Below, one piece after another: positions 47,899 through 55,055 of a stretch of DNA of 64,000 bases. Both the position numbers and the translations under genes were made by a program. The notes beneath the pieces were generated by a model. It saw only the letters and a program-made list of their open reading frames with translations, ran no database searches and was not told where the DNA came from. The stretch is from Sphingomonas chungangi (GTDB lineage Bacteria; Pseudomonadota; Alphaproteobacteria; Sphingomonadales; Sphingomonadaceae): contig NZ_JACEIB010000027.1 in assembly GCF_013778325.1 (NCBI RefSeq), positions 434,001-498,000 on the forward strand, in the 5' to 3' direction. Positions within the stretch are counted from its first letter, which is position 1. The number at the start of each line of letters is the position of its first letter.

Positions 47899-48519
47899 AT
47901 GCTCGCCTCCGCTTTCTCGCGTCGCACTCTGCTCGGCATGATGGCGAGCCTGCCGGCGATCGGCCGGGCGACGACCCAGCACGGCCTCGCCGCCGCCGCG
48001 ACCGGTGTGAATCCCGTGCTCGTGAACCGCGCGCTCGATGCGCTGGCGCGGCACAACCCACTGGTCTGGTCGCGCGACGTGATCGCGATCGCCGATTTCG
48101 GCCTGCCCTCGGCCACCCCGCGCCTGCATCTGGTCGATATCCTGACAGGTACCACCGCCAGCCTGCGCGTCACCCACGGGCGCGGATCGGACCCGGATCA
48201 TACCGGCATGCTGCAAAGCTTCTCGGACGTGGTGGGATCGGCCGCGACTTCGGAGGGCGCCTATCTCACCGGTCCGATCTACACCGGCGTCCACGGCCTC
48301 TCGCGACGGCTGACCGGTCTCGATCCCACCAATGCCCATGCCGAAGAGCGCGCGATCGTCATCCATTCGGCCTGGTACGCCGATGCGTCGGTACTCGCCC
48401 GACAGGGCAAGCTCGGACGCAGCGACGGTTGCTTCGCGGTTTCGCCCGCGGATATCGGGACGGTGCTCTCGGCGCTCGGCGAGGGACGGTTGCTTTATGC
48501 GGGACGGGTCCAGTCATGA
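47899..48519 (+). CDS. Murein L,D-transpeptidase catalytic domain (YkuD_2) protein, Tat-type signal
   Basis: 206 residues. Signal with twin arginine: FSRRTLLGMMASLPAIGRA. The YkuD_2 core has IADFGLPSATPRLHLVDILT, AEERAIVIHSAWYAD (catalytic His region) and GKLGRSDGCFAVSPADIGTV (catalytic Cys). These proteins process or anchor peptidoglycan peptides. It is divergent from the polysaccharide operon and may help the polymer cross or attach to the cell wall; this is inference. The second L,D-transpeptidase in the window (10175) belongs to a different subfamily. Confidence 0.82.
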   Translation: MLASAFSRRTLLGMMASLPAIGRATTQHGLAAAATGVNPVLVNRALDALARHNPLVWSRDVIAIADFGLPSATPRLHLVDILTGTTASLRVTHGRGSDPDHTGMLQSFSDVVGSAATSEGAYLTGPIYTGVHGLSRRLTGLDPTNAHAEERAIVIHSAWYADASVLARQGKLGRSDGCFAVSPADIGTVLSALGEGRLLYAGRVQS

Positions 48520-48576
48520 GCCCGGCCACAAAAATCGGCGGCATCGGTGACGGAAACCGCTTATTCCATCATCTAG

Positions 48577-48792
48577 CAATCCAGCCATGACGAACTGTTC
48601 CGCGACGCCAGCTGGTTCGCGGCGCTCGACGGACAGGGCGTGGTCCCGCACGGTTACAACCCGATGGTCGACGGCGCGAGCGGCTTCGACAATCTCCGCC
48701 ACCTCGAAGCGGTGCGGAGCGCGATCCGGGACTCGACGGGGAAGATCCCTGCTATCCCGCCGTGCCCCGGTCAGGACGCGCGAGCGGTATAG
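48577..48792 (+). pseudogene. C-terminal remnant of a flavin-dependent tryptophan halogenase
   Basis: Frame from 48577 (just after an in-frame TAG at 48574) to a TAG at 48790. The translation includes ELFRDASWFAALDGQGVVPH, GYNPMVDGASG and LRHLEAVRSAI, which matches the end of tryptophan-halogenase family proteins, where a late-domain Trp and a GQG-x-x-P-x-x-Y/H-P segment are conserved. About 68 codons survive; the FAD and lysine-containing core is gone. It overlaps the end of the anti-sigma gene on the other strand by 22 bases. A decayed copy, not expected to be functional. Confidence 0.65.
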
Positions 48793-49565
48793 ATCTGGCG
48801 GAACAGCCGGAGCTCGGTCTCGTCGAGATCGGAGACGGCCCAGAATTCGAGGCCCCCGGAGGTCCAGCGCAGCAGGCTGTAGCCTTCGTGCCGCGTCGCC
48901 ACCGCGCCGGGCAGCGACAGCGTCTTCGCCGGGCGCACGAACAGATTGATGGTGTGCAGCCGCCGCCGGTAAACGATCGCCGCCACCTCGTGATCGTCGA
49001 GATAGTCGAGCCGCCCGCCGACCAGCGGGAAGCCCTCGTCGGCAAGCTCGGGCACCGGCGGCGCGAAATCGACCTTGCCGTTGAACCACGGCTTCACGAC
49101 GTGCCGGTTGGAGGTCGCGACATCGACGACATGGCCGACCAGCAGCGAGCGGACGTGGCTCTGGACGAGCTGGTCCTCGGTGTCGGTATATGCCAGCTGC
49201 GGCACCGCGAACACCAGAGCGAGGCTGGCGGCGATAGCGCCGGTCATTGCGCCGGAGGCCCAGCGCGCGTTCCACACGTGCGATGCGAACCCAGGCTTAC
49301 GCGGCGAGACCACTGGTTTCGGAGCAGGTGCGGCGCCGGTCTCCGCCTCCAGCATCGCCTCGATCGCCCCGCGCAGGCGATCCGGCGCGCGATCTCGCAG
49401 CGGCGCCGCGCCCAGCCGATCGCGGACGTGCTGGATGCGGTCCATCTCCGCCCGGCAATCGCCGCAGCCTTTCAGGTGCGCCTCGATCGCCAGCGCGTTG
49501 GCGGCGTCCAGCTCGCCGTCGAGCAGGCCGTGGATCAGCGGCAGCTTGTCGGGATGGAGGCTCAT
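48771..49565 (-). CDS. Anti-sigma factor with N-terminal zinc-finger
   Basis: 264 residues. The N-terminal ZAS domain has the HxxxCxxC motif (AHLKGCGDCRAEM, about residue 29-36). A membrane segment follows the linker (MTGAIAASLALVFAVPQLAY, about residues 105-125), then a periplasmic domain of about 140 residues (KPWFNGKVDFAPPVPELADE). It should hold the ECF sigma factor inactive at the membrane. Its ATG overlaps the sigma stop (ATGA), the classic arrangement. The inducing signal is not visible; the neighbours suggest a copper or envelope-related one. Confidence 0.88.
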   Translation of the reverse strand: MSLHPDKLPLIHGLLDGELDAANALAIEAHLKGCGDCRAEMDRIQHVRDRLGAAPLRDRAPDRLRGAIEAMLEAETGAAPAPKPVVSPRKPGFASHVWNARWASGAMTGAIAASLALVFAVPQLAYTDTEDQLVQSHVRSLLVGHVVDVATSNRHVVKPWFNGKVDFAPPVPELADEGFPLVGGRLDYLDDHEVAAIVYRRRLHTINLFVRPAKTLSLPGAVATRHEGYSLLRWTSGGLEFWAVSDLDETELRLFRQIYTARAS

Positions 49566-50161
49566 GCCCGTGCCCCCTTCGCATCGGGGAGCAGCATTTC
49601 CGCCAGCATCTGGCGGGCTCGGGAGAGGCGGGACATGACGGTACCGATGGGAACCTGCGCGATGGTGGCGATGTCCTTGTAGCTCATCTCTTCCAGCTCG
49701 CGCAGCACCAGCGTCTCCCGGAACGGCTCGGGCAATTGCTCGATCGTCGCGCGCAGCATCGCCGCCTCGCTGCGGTCGGCGAGCAGGGATTCCGGGTTGT
49801 CGCGTTCGATCAGCTGGGCCGGCACGTCGCCCTGCCAATCATGGATGTCCTGTGTCCGCGCGCGGGCGGCGGCGGTGGAGACGCTGTTGAGGAAGCAGTT
49901 GCGCACGATCGCCAGCAGCCACGCCTTGGGCGCCTCGCCGCGCCGGTCGGCGAAGCTGCGATAGGCGCGCAGGAACGCCTCCTGCACGATATCCTCGGCG
50001 GCACTGGAATCGCGGGTGAGGTAGCGGGCGAGCGTGTAGGCCGCATCCATGTGCGGCAGCATCACGCTACGGAAGCGCTCCGCCTGATCGGGCGCGCGCG
50101 GGGCCTCCACCGCCTTCGCAGCGGAGAAGACGAGCCGGGGCCGGAAGAATCCGCCCTTCAT
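49562..50161 (-). CDS. ECF RNA polymerase sigma factor
   Basis: 199 residues. Region 2: AAYTLARYLTRDSSAAEDIV, QEAFLRAYRSFADR. Region 4: ATIEQLPEPFRETLVLRELE, EMSYKDIATIAQVPIGTVMS, RLSRARQMLAEMLL. No region 1 or 3, so an extracytoplasmic-function type. The ATG at 50161 may be slightly upstream of the true start; an ATG at 50065 is a shorter choice. It lies 32 bases from the cupredoxin gene and may be expressed with it. Controlled by the coupled anti-sigma. Confidence 0.92.
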   Translation of the reverse strand: MKGGFFRPRLVFSAAKAVEAPRAPDQAERFRSVMLPHMDAAYTLARYLTRDSSAAEDIVQEAFLRAYRSFADRRGEAPKAWLLAIVRNCFLNSVSTAAARARTQDIHDWQGDVPAQLIERDNPESLLADRSEAAMLRATIEQLPEPFRETLVLRELEEMSYKDIATIAQVPIGTVMSRLSRARQMLAEMLLPDAKGARA

Positions 50162-50193
50162 CGCCGATCGCTCCTGCCCCGCGCGCGCACCCG

Positions 50194-50538
50194 TCAGCCC
50201 TTCACGATGACCTTGCCCGTCATATGCGGGTGGAGCGAGCAGAAATAGGCATATTCGCCCGGCTTGGTGAAGGTGAAGCTGTACTTCTCGTCCTCGTCCA
50301 TCGCGGCGGAGTGGAAGCTCTTGTCGTTGGCCGTGACGGTGTGCGGGTCCTCGTCCGCATTGGTCCAGGTGACGGTGGTGCCGGGCGCAACGACGAGCAC
50401 CTGCGGGGTGAAGGCGAACATCTTGATCGCGACGCTCTGCTGCTTGGCAGGCACCGCCGCCGCGACCTGGGAGGCCGCAAGCGTGACGGAAGGCGCCGCC
50501 AACAGGGCGAGCAGAAGGGCACGGGAAAACAGGGTCAT
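50194..50538 (-). CDS. Cupredoxin, plastocyanin/amicyanin-like, exported
   Basis: 114 residues with a signal peptide (LLALLAAPSVTLAAS). The cupredoxin fold ends with type-1 copper ligands: His in DPHTV, then Cys, His and Met in YFCSLHPHMTGKV. Binds a single copper for electron transfer in the periplasm. Lies between a metallophosphoesterase and an ECF sigma factor on one strand, a combination I take to be one operon. Redox partner unknown. Confidence 0.9.
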   Translation of the reverse strand: MTLFSRALLLALLAAPSVTLAASQVAAAVPAKQQSVAIKMFAFTPQVLVVAPGTTVTWTNADEDPHTVTANDKSFHSAAMDEDEKYSFTFTKPGEYAYFCSLHPHMTGKVIVKG

Positions 50539-50563
50539 GGCAATCTCCTAGGGGGGAAGAAAA

Positions 50564-51517
50564 TCAGGCGAGCGTCTGCTCGATCAGCGCGATCGGATCG
50601 CTCCCGCGCCTGAACAGCGCGCTGCGGATGCCGAGCATGGAGGGAAGCTGCTCCGTCGGCACCTTGAGCGGTCCGGGCGACGGAGCAGCACCCGGCGCCG
50701 GCTGCGGATAAGCCGTGGAGCGCGCCGAGTGGAATGTGACATTGCCTTCCACCTTGCTGATGATCTGGTGGATATGGCCGTTGAGCACGGTGACCGAGCC
50801 GAAGCGGGCGAGCAGGGCCAGCGCCTGTGCGCTGTCGTCCGTCCCCCAGCCCCACGCCTCGTACACCGTCCAGAGCGGGATGTGGCCGAACACCACGATC
50901 GGCGTGCTGGCGGAAAGCGGCGCCAAATCCTTGGCCAGCCAGGCGAGCTGATCGTCGCCGAGATGCGCCATGCCGCCGGGCTTCAGCGCCGCGACATTGT
51001 TGAGGCCGACGAAGTGGACGCCGTCATGGTCGAAGCTCTGCCAGCCGCTGCCCAGCGTGCCCTGGCCGTGGTGGGCGAGATAGGCCTTGCCCTGCCCTTC
51101 ATCGAGGAAATCGTGCTCGCCCGGCACGAAGAATATCGGCGCGCCGAGATCGGAGAGGATCTGCTTGGCGTCGTCGAACTGCTCATCCTTCGAGAGGTGC
51201 GTGATGTCGCCGGTGTGGAGGATCAGATCCGGCTTCACCGGCAGTGCCCTGATCCGCTCGACCGCCTTGATCGCGGTGCCGCGCGCGTCCGGATTGGCGG
51301 CCTTGTCGAAGCCGATATGGGTGTCGCTGATCTGGAGGAAGGTGAAGGGCTTCGTCCTGCCGGGGCGCGGAGTCCCCGCCAGCGCCGCGTCCAGCCCCAT
51401 CGAGGAGACGATGCCCCCCGACACGGTGTAGAGCGCCGCCGTCCCGGCCCAGCCGGCGCAGCGCGTCAGCATGCCGCGCCGGTCCACCCGGGGGTTCAGG
51501 ATGTCGTGGTCGTCCAT
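50564..51517 (-). CDS. Metallophosphoesterase with Tat-type signal
   Basis: 317 residues. Tat signal NPRVDRRGMLTRCAGWAGTA. Metallophosphoesterase motifs in order: ISDTHIGF (D-x-H), LHTGDITH (G-D), VPGEHDF (canonical GNH(D/E) with Asn replaced by Glu), VFGHIPLW and LNGHIHQI. The GNHD to GEHD change is notable: that Asn normally bridges the two metals. Hydrolyses a phosphoester in the periplasm; substrate unknown. The ATG at 51517 starts the Tat motif; the ATG at 51550 would add 11 residues. Confidence 0.85.
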   Translation of the reverse strand: MDDHDILNPRVDRRGMLTRCAGWAGTAALYTVSGGIVSSMGLDAALAGTPRPGRTKPFTFLQISDTHIGFDKAANPDARGTAIKAVERIRALPVKPDLILHTGDITHLSKDEQFDDAKQILSDLGAPIFFVPGEHDFLDEGQGKAYLAHHGQGTLGSGWQSFDHDGVHFVGLNNVAALKPGGMAHLGDDQLAWLAKDLAPLSASTPIVVFGHIPLWTVYEAWGWGTDDSAQALALLARFGSVTVLNGHIHQIISKVEGNVTFHSARSTAYPQPAPGAAPSPGPLKVPTEQLPSMLGIRSALFRRGSDPIALIEQTLA

Positions 51518-51617
51518 GGCTGCGTCCCGCTGCGTTGAGGTTCGCAGCACAGGACCGGAGGCATCGGGCGATTATTCCTCCAGCCCCGAAATATTTTCGG
51601 GACGCAGCCGGGGCGGC

Positions 51618-52160
51618 CTAGCGGAACGTCTCGTGCAGATCGTCCATGGCGGCATAGGGATCCGGCCCGAAACGGTTCGGGCCGCGCGTGCCGTGCATGC
51701 AGAACCACACGAGCAGCACGATGCCCATGACGACGGCGGCCAAGCCCATGACCAGGAAGAAGATACCGAAGCCGGCCATGGAGGCCGCCGCATTGTCGCC
51801 CAGCCGCCCAAGCGCAGCGACCATCGCGATCGGGATCAGGATCATCGGCGCCACCAGCCACCAGCCCGACCGGTCGAGGTCGTGCAGCCGCCGGACGGCC
51901 ACCGCGATCGAAGGGATCAGGATCGCCAGCGACCAGAGCCCGGACAGGATGCCCCCGGACGCGGCGCCGCCCGCCGCATAGCCGTTCGCACCCGCGCTGT
52001 CGTAGCTGCTGCTGTGCCCGCCGAGGCCCAGCACGTTGTCGAGGAAGGTCAGCACGATCTGGACGATGATGTTGAACAGGAAGAACATCCAATATTCGCG
52101 GCGCGGAGAGCGCCCCGAAAATTGCGCATAGCGCTTCAGCGGCAGGATCATCCATTCCAT
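51618..52160 (-). CDS. DUF805 family membrane protein
   Basis: 180 residues with five or so membrane segments. The DUF805 signature is near the start: RYAQFSGRSPRREYWMFFLF followed by NIIVQIVLTFLDNVLGL, and later IPSIAVAVRRLHDLDRSGWW (conserved R-R-L-H-D-x-x-x-S-G-W). Family function is unknown. A hairpin CCCGAAA/TTTCGGG at 51585-51601 lies just past its stop. Shares its direction with the comM gene upstream and the metallophosphoesterase downstream. Confidence 0.92.
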   Translation of the reverse strand: MEWMILPLKRYAQFSGRSPRREYWMFFLFNIIVQIVLTFLDNVLGLGGHSSSYDSAGANGYAAGGAASGGILSGLWSLAILIPSIAVAVRRLHDLDRSGWWLVAPMILIPIAMVAALGRLGDNAAASMAGFGIFFLVMGLAAVVMGIVLLVWFCMHGTRGPNRFGPDPYAAMDDLHETFR

Positions 52161-52182
52161 CGTGTCGTCCCTCCTGTTGTGA

Positions 52183-53694
52183 TCAGTTGACCGGCGCCCT
52201 CCGCCGGTAGCTCAATGCCTCCGCGACGTGGACGCGGCCGACGCCGTCGGCGCCAGCCAGATCGGCGACGGTGCGCGCCACCCGCAGCACGCGGTGATAG
52301 CCCCGCGCGGACAGTCGCATCTGCTCGGCCGCCTTGGCAAGAAGCAGGCGCCCCGCTTCGTCGGGGGTGGCGACGGCGTCGAGCAGATCGCCGTCCGCCT
52401 CGGCATTGGTGCGCAGGCCGTACGTGGCGTAGCGCTCGGTCTGCACCGCCCGTGCCTCGCTAACGCGCTTGCCGACTTCACCCGATCCCTCGGCGGGCGG
52501 TGGCAGGATCAGATCGGCGGCGGAGACGGCGCGCACCTCGACGTGCAGGTCGATGCGATCGAGCAGCGGGCCGGAGACCTTCGCCTGATAGTCGGCGGCA
52601 CAGCGCGGCGCGCGGGCGCAAGCGAGCGCGGGATCGCCGAGATGGCCGCAGCGGCATGGATTCATGGCAGCGATCAACTGCACCCGCGCCGGGAAGGTGA
52701 CGTGGGCATTGGCGCGTGCGACCGTCACCTTGCCCGTCTCGACCGGCTGGCGGAGCGAATCGAGCACCGGGCGCTGGAATTCGGCCAATTCGTCGAGGAA
52801 CAGCACGCCGAGGTGGGCGAGGCTGACCTCTCCGGGCCGCGCCTTGAGGCCGCCGCCGGTCAGCGCCGCCATCGAAGCCGAATGGTGCGGTGCTCGGAAC
52901 GGCCGCGCGCGGATCAGGCGGCCGCCGGGCAGCTCGCCAGCCACCGAGGCGACCATCGACACTTCCAGCGCCTCGGACGGCGTAAGGTCCGGCAGGATAC
53001 CGGGCAGGCAGGCCGCCATCAGCGATTTGCCTGCGCCCGGCGGCCCGACCATCAGAAGATTGTGGCCGCCCGCCGCCGCGATCTCCAGCGCGCGCTTGGC
53101 GGTCTCCTGCCCTTTCACTTGGCGGAGATCGGGGCCTCCGGCGGGCGGATCGGCCTGCCCCTTGGTGGGTGGGGAAAGCTGGCCGGTGCCCTTGAGGTGA
53201 TTGATAAGCGCCAGCAGGTCCGGCGCCGCCAGCACCTCGATCCGTCCCGCCCACGCCGCCTCCGGCCCCTGTGCGGCAGGACAGATCAGGCCGCGATCCA
53301 GTTCCGAGGCATGGAGCGCCGCCAGCAGCACACCCGGCGCCGGCGCGATCCGCCCATCCAGCCCGAGCTCGCCCACCGCCACATATTCGGAGAGCGTCTC
53401 GGCATCGATCACGCCCATCGCGCCGAGCAGGGCCAGCGCGATCGGCAGATCGAAATGCGATCCTTCCTTGGGCAGGTCGGCGGGCGACAGGTTGACCGTA
53501 ATTCGCTTGGGGGGCAGCGCCAGCCCGATCGCGCCGAGCGCGGCCCGCACCCGCTCCCGCGCCTCGGTCACGGCCTTGTCGGCGAGGCCCACGACGATGA
53601 AATTGGGGAGGCCGGGAAGCAGCTGCACCTGCACCTCGACGGCGCGAGCCTCCAGCCCGAGAAACGCCACGGTCGAGACGATCGCGACCACCAA
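52183..53694 (-). CDS. comM: YifB/ComM family Mg-chelatase-like AAA ATPase
   Basis: 503 residues. Lon-protease-like N-terminal fold (VQVQLLPGLPNFIVVGLADK), then AAA module with Walker A GPPGAGKSLM (about 217-226), Walker B VLFLDELAEF, and AAMNPCRCGHLGD with a Cys cluster that continues LACARAPRC, then a helical C-terminal domain (LSARGYHRVLRVARTVADLA). ComM helicases promote branch migration during integration of transforming DNA. With comEC in the window this fits a competence capability, which is inference. Confidence 0.93.
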   Translation of the reverse strand: MVVAIVSTVAFLGLEARAVEVQVQLLPGLPNFIVVGLADKAVTEARERVRAALGAIGLALPPKRITVNLSPADLPKEGSHFDLPIALALLGAMGVIDAETLSEYVAVGELGLDGRIAPAPGVLLAALHASELDRGLICPAAQGPEAAWAGRIEVLAAPDLLALINHLKGTGQLSPPTKGQADPPAGGPDLRQVKGQETAKRALEIAAAGGHNLLMVGPPGAGKSLMAACLPGILPDLTPSEALEVSMVASVAGELPGGRLIRARPFRAPHHSASMAALTGGGLKARPGEVSLAHLGVLFLDELAEFQRPVLDSLRQPVETGKVTVARANAHVTFPARVQLIAAMNPCRCGHLGDPALACARAPRCAADYQAKVSGPLLDRIDLHVEVRAVSAADLILPPPAEGSGEVGKRVSEARAVQTERYATYGLRTNAEADGDLLDAVATPDEAGRLLLAKAAEQMRLSARGYHRVLRVARTVADLAGADGVGRVHVAEALSYRRRAPVN

Positions 53695-53774
53695 GACCCC
53701 CGTTCATGCCCCTGCTGGGGACGGAACGTAGCGGCAACAGATGGCCTGTCCAGCCAATTCCGATGAAAACCAAT

Positions 53775-53862
53775 CCGTTCGGGCTGAGCCTGTCGAAGCC
53801 CTGCCCTTCTTCCAGCGCTGAAAAAGAAAGGACAGCCCTTCGACAAGCTCAGGGCGACCGGA
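53775..53862. repeat. Dispersed palindromic repeat (copy E)
   Basis: Left arm CCGTTCGGGCTGAGCCTGTC continuing GAAGCCCTGCCCTTCTT, right arm ending CTTCGACAAGCTCAGGGCGACCGG (split here for length: CTTCGACAAGCTC and AGGGCGACCGG). Very similar to copy B, with a shorter centre. Between divergent comM and the PGPGW gene. Confidence 0.85.
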
Positions 53863-53923
53863 TTTCCTCGCGTTGACCCACCTCAGCCTTGCCGCCGTCA
53901 CATTCACCGCCCACATTCCTGCC

Positions 53924-54235
53924 ATGACGTGGCGCGAGCGATGGCGGGTCTGGAAGCGGACGCATGGCATCCGGCATGCGATCTTCGCGCTCGGCTGGCT
54001 CCTGATAGTGCTGGCTCCGCTCGTCGGCCCGATACCGGGTCCGGGCGGAACGATCGTGTTCGCGGCCGGCCTTGCACTGGTGCTCCAGACCTCCCCTTGG
54101 GCGAAACGTAAATATGTCCGCGCCAAACGCCGCTGGCCCCGGATCGGGTCGTGGGTCGATTGGGGACTTCGCCGCAAGAGCGCGGCCCGCCGCCGCGAGC
54201 GCGAAAAGCTGGCGCTGGCCGCCGCCGCCAATTGA
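53924..54235 (+). CDS. PGPGW-type membrane protein
   Basis: 103 residues. One or two membrane segments (HAIFALGWLLIVLAPLVGPI and TIVFAAGLALVLQTSPWAKR) joined by the PGPGG turn typical of the PGPGW family of putative transmembrane proteins. Highly basic C-terminus (RRKSAARRREREKL). ATG 53924 is chosen; the upstream frame runs into repeat copy E. Precedes rpmH by 99 bases. Function unknown. Confidence 0.75.
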   Translation: MTWRERWRVWKRTHGIRHAIFALGWLLIVLAPLVGPIPGPGGTIVFAAGLALVLQTSPWAKRKYVRAKRRWPRIGSWVDWGLRRKSAARRREREKLALAAAAN

Positions 54236-54334
54236 CTCCGGCGCCCACTTTGCCTATCCGCGCCCCGACAGAGGCGGCCGCCCGTTCGGCTGCCCTTTTT
54301 CGTTGCACAGATCAGACGTTCGAGGACCGAGACG

Positions 54335-54469
54335 ATGAAGCGCACTTTCCAGCCCAGCAACCTCGTGCGCAAGCGCCGCCACGGCTTCCGCACCCGCTCG
54401 GCCACCGCCGCCGGCCGCAAGGTGCTCGCCGCCCGCCGCGCGCGCGGCCGCAAGTCGCTCTCGGCCTGA
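54335..54469 (+). CDS. rpmH: 50S ribosomal protein L34
   Basis: 44 residues: [20 protein letters not shown], ending [10 protein letters not shown]; the full L34 pattern with K/R about 40%. CGAGGAC lies upstream of the ATG. First gene of the conserved rpmH-rnpA-yidD-yidC-yihA cluster. Too short to appear in most frame lists. Its stop TGA overlaps a CTG that probably starts rnpA. Confidence 0.97.
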   Translation: MKRTFQPSNLVRKRRHGFRTRSATAAGRKVLAARRARGRKSLSA

Positions 54470-54807
54470 GCCAAGACGCTTACGTCATCCTCCGGCGCCG
54501 CGCGGATTTCCTCGCGGCGAACGGAGGCGCGCGCCGGGCCATGCCCGGCTTCGTGCTTTTGGTGCGCCCGCGCGAAGACGGCGATCCGGCGATGCGCCTC
54601 GGCATCACGGTGACCAAGAAGATCGGCAACGCGGTGGTCCGCAACCGCATGAAGCGCCGCTTCCGCGCGCTCGGCCGCGAGCTGCTCCCCGCCCATGGCA
54701 TCGCCGGCGCCGACCATGTCCTGATCGGCCGCAACGGCGGGATCGAGCGGGATTATGCGCTGCTCCAGGAAGAGCTGGCCAAGGCGCTGAGGAAGCTCGC
54801 GGCATGA
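54466..54807 (+). CDS. rnpA: Ribonuclease P protein component
   Basis: Protein subunit of RNase P, which trims tRNA 5' ends. [20 protein letters not shown] is the N-terminal domain, and [20 protein letters not shown] is the RNR signature. No ATG, GTG or TTG exists in frame between the rpmH region and LRRRADF, so the start is likely the CTG at 54466 (CTGA overlapping the rpmH TGA), or possibly an ATC. That gives 113 residues, normal for the family. A later ATG at 54541 would remove essential sequence. yidD starts in the same ATGA style. Confidence 0.88.
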   Translation: MSQDAYVILRRRADFLAANGGARRAMPGFVLLVRPREDGDPAMRLGITVTKKIGNAVVRNRMKRRFRALGRELLPAHGIAGADHVLIGRNGGIERDYALLQEELAKALRKLAA

Positions 54808-55016
54808 TGACGCAGGCCCTCGTGCTGGTGGCGAAAGCCTGGCAGGCGGGGCCGTCCGCGATGATGGGGCCGACCTGCCGCTTCACGCCATCCTGTTCGG
54901 CCTATGCGATCGAGGCCTGGACGCGCTATGGCGCGGCGCGCGGCTCCTGGCTGGCGGCGCGGCGCATCTGCCGCTGCCACCCGCTGGGCGGCCACGGCTA
55001 CGACCCGGTGCCTTGA
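54804..55016 (+). CDS. yidD: Membrane protein insertion efficiency factor YidD
   Basis: 70 residues with the YidD signature [20 protein letters not shown], then [17 protein letters not shown] at the end. It helps YidC-dependent insertion. ATGATGA overlaps the rnpA stop. Lies directly ahead of yidC. Confidence 0.95.
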   Translation: MMTQALVLVAKAWQAGPSAMMGPTCRFTPSCSAYAIEAWTRYGAARGSWLAARRICRCHPLGGHGYDPVP

Positions 55017-55055
55017 GCGAGGCATCATGAAAGACACGGATTCGGGGGTTCTTCG

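Noticed and set aside
48587-48949. 120-codon plus-strand frame starting ATGACGAACTG
   Set aside because: Wrong frame of the halogenase remnant and antisense to the anti-sigma gene; Arg/Ser-rich.
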